NCBI GenBank assembly: GCA_965249205.1
Contig: CBDFLL010000002.1
Location: forward strand, 124,001 to 188,000
DNA from: JAQBVV01 sp965249205
Lineage (GTDB): Bacteria; Acidobacteriota; Vicinamibacteria; Vicinamibacterales; UBA2999
Direction: 5' to 3'
Length of the DNA: 64,000 nt
Of this stretch, positions 61,211 to 64,000 are shown piece after piece. The position numbers and the translations under genes are program-made. Under the pieces are notes generated by a model. The model ran no database searches and was not told the origin of the DNA. It saw nothing but the letters and a program-made list of their open reading frames with translations. The first letter of the stretch is position 1. Each line of letters begins with the position of its first letter.

Positions 61211-62041
61211 ACCCGTCTTGACCCAGATGTTCCGGACGAACGCGCCCTCCTTGTCGAACACCTGAACGCGCAGCCCCTCGCGGTCACAGACGTACACGAG
61301 GCCTGCGTCGCTGATCGCAACACAGTGCAGGGAATAGGTGAAGGCGCCGCCAGTGCCGGCGTGAGTCTCGTCGAGCGTCGCCTGGCGGCCCCACTGACGC
61401 AGGAAATGGCCGTCCTTGTCGAAGACGGCGATGCGTTTGTTGCCGTAGCCGTCCGCGATGTAGGCATCGCCGTTGTCGGGATCGACTGCCACGCCAGCTG
61501 GGAAGAAGAACCGGTCGTGGCCGGCATTCAACGGTTCGCGGTTGATGGAGTTGTCGGCCGCCCGAATCGCCGTGCCGTCGGACGTGTCGACGACGCCCTT
61601 GGTACCGATCTGAAAGAGCAGCTCGCCCTCGTGCGTGTACTTCTGGGCAATGCCGTCGTTGTTGCCCACGACCCAGATGTTGTCGTCGGAGTCGAACGCG
61701 CAACCGTGGATGCTGTCCGGTACGCGGGAGGCGTCGCCCCACGAGTTGACGAGGTTCCCGGCCGTGTCGAACAGCAGAATCGACGCAGCCGGCCTCGAGG
61801 TCTCGGCCTCCTCGTCGGTGATGTTCTGCCGGTCGAGAACCGCGATGTGGTCGTGCGAGTCGATGCACGGGTGTCCAAGCGTCGCGTTGATCCATCCGGT
61901 CGGCAGGGGACCAGGCCAGGAGGGATCGACGTCGAATCGTGGTCCTTCCTGTGCGGCCAGCGGAAGTAGCAGTATCCAGCAAAGCGTCAATGAGGCGGCG
62001 CATGAGGCGGCAAGGGTCCGGTGCATGGTCGGTGTCCTCAT
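61211..62041 (-). pseudogene. 5' part of an NHL-propeller gene split by an IS
   Basis: First about 277 codons of an exported six-bladed NHL propeller: signal peptide (LAASCAASLTLCWILLLPLAAQ), then repeated blades (HDHIAVLDRQN, SIHGCAFDSDDNIWVVGNND, FFFPAGVAVDPDNGDAYIADGYGNKRIAVFDKDG, LHCVAISDAGLVYVCDREGLRVQVFD) up to NIWVKTG, where the element enters. Translation would read into the element and stop at 61016. ATG 62041 or 62026 could be the start. Restoring the gene joins KTG to NASLPD in frame. Confidence 0.9.
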
Positions 62042-62141
62042 GTGATTCGGCGACCGTCAATCGCAAGCCGCGAAGTCTGGCCGGTCGTTCGCGCCAAGCC
62101 TATCCCAGCCGAGCTCTCCTGCCGATCCGAATGCTCAACGG

Positions 62142-62182
62142 GGGTAGTGAGCCCCTCTTGATCCGAAAGTAGCCCACTACCC
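62142..62182. promoter_or_regulatory. inverted repeat between divergent NHL and lactamase-fold genes
   Basis: GGGTAGTGAGC (62142-62152) and GCCCACTACCC (62172-62182) pair with one mismatch over a 19-base spacer. No T run follows, so it is not an intrinsic terminator; it could be an operator for either divergent gene. Confidence 0.35.
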
Positions 62183-62283
62183 TCAGTGGAAGCCCATGCG
62201 CCTCGCCAGCGCGGGCGCCCTGTGGGCTAGCAGCCCCTCAAGATCTGCGTGACGCATCCGGGTGGGTCGCGTAAACTCGCCCC

Positions 62284-63333
62284 ATGAAACCGCATCTCGC
62301 CGTCACAAGTCTGGCGCTGGCTATGGCCGTCAGCGTCGCCTCAGTCAACATTGCGGCCCAGAGCCCCGGCGCGAGGGACTTCGACGAGGAAATCAGGGCC
62401 TCGCTGCAGGCGGCCAAACGGGCGGCCGGGTTCGAGTTCCTTGGCACGCTGGTGCGGACCTGTCTGCTGCCCCAGAGCGGCGGCGAGAACACAAGCGACA
62501 ACCTGCCCCGGTACATCCGGGACCCCTCCAGCGTGGCGGCGCGCGACGCCTGGTACGCCGACTCCGCGAAGGTCTTCGACAACCTCTACTTCGTTGGCGG
62601 GAAGATCCACTCATCCTGGGCGCTGACCACGAGCGACGGCATCATCATCATCGACACGATCTATCCGTACAACTCGGAAGAACTGATTGTGGGCGGCTTG
62701 ACGCGGCTCGGCCTCGACCCTGAGAACATCAAGTACGTGATCATCGCCCACGCTCACGGCGACCACATCGGCGGCTCCGAGATGCTGCAGTCGCGCTACG
62801 GCGCGCAGGTTGTCATGGGTAGCGCCGACTGGGATCTCGTCGAGAAGTATCCAAATCGGTATCAGAGCATGGCGCCCAAGCGCGACGTCGTCGCGGCCGA
62901 CGGCATGCAGATCACGCTCGGCGACACATCCGTGACCTTGTGGGAGACACCGGGCCACACGCCCGGCACGCTCTCGTTCACCTTCACCGCGCTGGACAAC
63001 GGCAGGCCGGTCAACGTCGCGTATTCTGGTGGCACCGGCTTCAACTTCGTCAACAACACGCCGGATCCAGGCATTCGGAACTTCGACAGCTACATCGCGT
63101 CGCAACGCCACATGGCCGCACAGGCTGCCGCCACGGGTGCGACGGTTCTGCTCTCGAATCACTCGGAGTTCGACAACGCGGTCAGCAAGAACCGCATGCT
63201 CGCCGGTCGCGGCGACGGTTCGCATCCGTACGAGGTCGGCGCTGACTGGGTCGCGAGATATTTTCAGGTTTTGGAAAACTGTGCCCGGGCGGCACAGCTC
63301 AGGCTGGAGCAGGAGCAGGCGAACCCACATTAG
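62284..63333 (+). CDS. exported metallo-beta-lactamase-fold protein (B3-like)
   Basis: A 349-residue protein with a signal peptide (LAVTSLALAMAVSVASVNIAAQ) and the metal motif HAHGDH (156-161) with Asp160 and His161, His225 (ETPGHTPG) and His293 (SNHSEFD). The His-x-His-x-Asp-His pattern without a Cys resembles subclass B3 lactamases. Sequence alone cannot tell a true beta-lactamase from another periplasmic hydrolase. It is divergent from the split propeller gene. ATG 62284 heads the signal peptide. Confidence 0.85.
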   Translation: MKPHLAVTSLALAMAVSVASVNIAAQSPGARDFDEEIRASLQAAKRAAGFEFLGTLVRTCLLPQSGGENTSDNLPRYIRDPSSVAARDAWYADSAKVFDNLYFVGGKIHSSWALTTSDGIIIIDTIYPYNSEELIVGGLTRLGLDPENIKYVIIAHAHGDHIGGSEMLQSRYGAQVVMGSADWDLVEKYPNRYQSMAPKRDVVAADGMQITLGDTSVTLWETPGHTPGTLSFTFTALDNGRPVNVAYSGGTGFNFVNNTPDPGIRNFDSYIASQRHMAAQAAATGATVLLSNHSEFDNAVSKNRMLAGRGDGSHPYEVGADWVARYFQVLENCARAAQLRLEQEQANPH

Positions 63334-63409
63334 CCGACGGTAGCCGGCCCGCGACTCCGGAAGCACCGGGATCGTTCTACGCGGGTCGCGGCAAGACTGA
63401 AAGACGCCA

Positions 63410-63781
63410 ATGGCAGCAGACACCCCGCGCCACGACGACCTGCACGACCTCGTGGCCACCGCTCACCGGGATCGCGACCGGCGCGCCCGCAGCTATCGAG
63501 CCCGCGCGCTGCAGTTGTTTCCGCCTGTCTGCGGCGTGTGCGGCCGCGACTTCGCCGGGGCAAAGCTTCGCGAGCTCACCGTGCACCACAAGGATCACAA
63601 CCACGACAACAACCCACCGGACGGCAGCAATTGGGAGTTGCTCTGCGTCTACTGCCACGACAATGAGCACGGTCGAAAGGACGTCGCCGACGCGTATACA
63701 GGTTCGTCTGACGCGGACGCTCCGGCGCCGTCCACCTACCAGCCATTCGCCGGTCTCGACAAGCTGTTAAAGAAACCGTAG
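63410..63781 (+). CDS. YajD-like HNH nuclease
   Basis: A 123-residue small HNH endonuclease-like protein. It has two zinc Cys pairs, CGVCGRDF and CVYCHDNEH, flanking the core LTVHHKDHNHDNNPPDGSNWELL that carries the HH...N...H triad. Length matches YajD-type proteins. The role is not known; family members are nucleases without an associated toxin or phage gene here. ATG 63410 is used. Confidence 0.85.
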   Translation: MAADTPRHDDLHDLVATAHRDRDRRARSYRARALQLFPPVCGVCGRDFAGAKLRELTVHHKDHNHDNNPPDGSNWELLCVYCHDNEHGRKDVADAYTGSSDADAPAPSTYQPFAGLDKLLKKP

Positions 63782-63850
63782 TCAGGACCCGGTTTCATAG
63801 CCTCCAGCCAGGTCCCGTCCGCGGACAGCCCCATTCGTGGCCAGATGTGT

Positions 63851-63994
63851 CACCGGCCATGAGCCGCGGCACCTCCTCTGCAAACCGGCTCCGCTCGCAT
63901 CACAGACGGATCCAGGAGGGAACATCTTGCCTCGCGTCGCGGCTGGCGCCAGCCCTACGGTTTGCGCCGGAGGTGCCGCGCCTCACAGCCGGTG
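63851..63994. repeat. large inverted repeat at the window edge, possible further miniature element
   Basis: The segment 63851-63887 (CACCGGCCATGAGCCGCGGC...) is repeated in inverse at 63958-63994 with 32 of 37 bases alike; the loop is about 70 bases. It is non-coding. No flanking CTAG is seen at this size, and the right side stops near the window end. Confidence 0.55.
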
Positions 63995-64000
63995 GTAATC

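Noticed and set aside
1..64000. tRNA, rRNA or CRISPR arrays
   Set aside because: No cloverleaf with a T-loop consensus, no rRNA-like block and no regularly spaced short repeats were seen on either strand.

Overview
The window is a GC-rich, gene-dense bacterial chromosome segment. The best fit is an Acidobacteriota-like genome, possibly Vicinamibacteria. That is an inference from a TonB receptor with a carboxypeptidase-regulatory N-terminus, a DUF1501/DUF1800 pair, bacillithiol genes bshB1-bshA, RNase J, a UMF1 transporter and several exported PQQ/NHL-type propellers; no marker rRNA is present to prove it. I found no tRNA, rRNA or CRISPR array.

Layout. 1-3.3 kb (minus): exported protein of unknown function, recG, rsmD. 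3.5-13.2 kb (plus): exported VOC protein, lexA with a clear promoter, DUF3467 protein, nth (no standard start codon), zincin, rsmA, rnj, ftsK and an AMIN-amidase, mostly overlapping. 13.2-14.7 kb: a miniature inverted-repeat element abutting IS copy 1. 14.8-19.3 kb (minus): spermidine-synthase-like membrane protein, TPR protein, PQQ-type propeller. 19.4-27.3 kb (plus): a histidine operon hisI-G-[IS copy 2 + miniature element]-D-C-B-H-F-A, headed by a His-rich leader peptide and an attenuator. 27.4-36.6 kb: UMF1 transporter, SGNH hydrolase, TonB receptor, alcohol dehydrogenase, pyrF, deoxyhypusine-synthase-like gene. 36.7-43.7 kb (minus): tetR-hlyD-ABC-tolC-ABC-permease-permease efflux operon with five consecutive 4-base overlaps. 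43.7-53.9 kb: SDR protein, TPR protein, DUF4331 protein, IS copy 3, sigma/anti-sigma pair, SYLF protein, DUF1501 and DUF1800. 54-57.2 kb (minus): FAD oxidoreductase-bshB1-bshA. 57.2-64 kb: a third kind of miniature element, penicillin acylase, an NHL-propeller gene split by an IS1595-type element, an exported metallo-beta-lactamase-fold protein, a YajD-like HNH nuclease and a large inverted repeat at the window edge.

Two things stand out. First, a complete His-codon attenuator (leader peptide, competing hairpins, intrinsic terminator) controls the his operon. Second, a population of mobile DNA uses CTAG sites: three near-identical 1295-bp IS copies and four miniature palindromic elements are almost all bounded by CTAG. 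Two IS copies share a CTAG with a miniature element, and two sit exactly on the TAG stop of a gene (hisG, anti-sigma) without destroying it.
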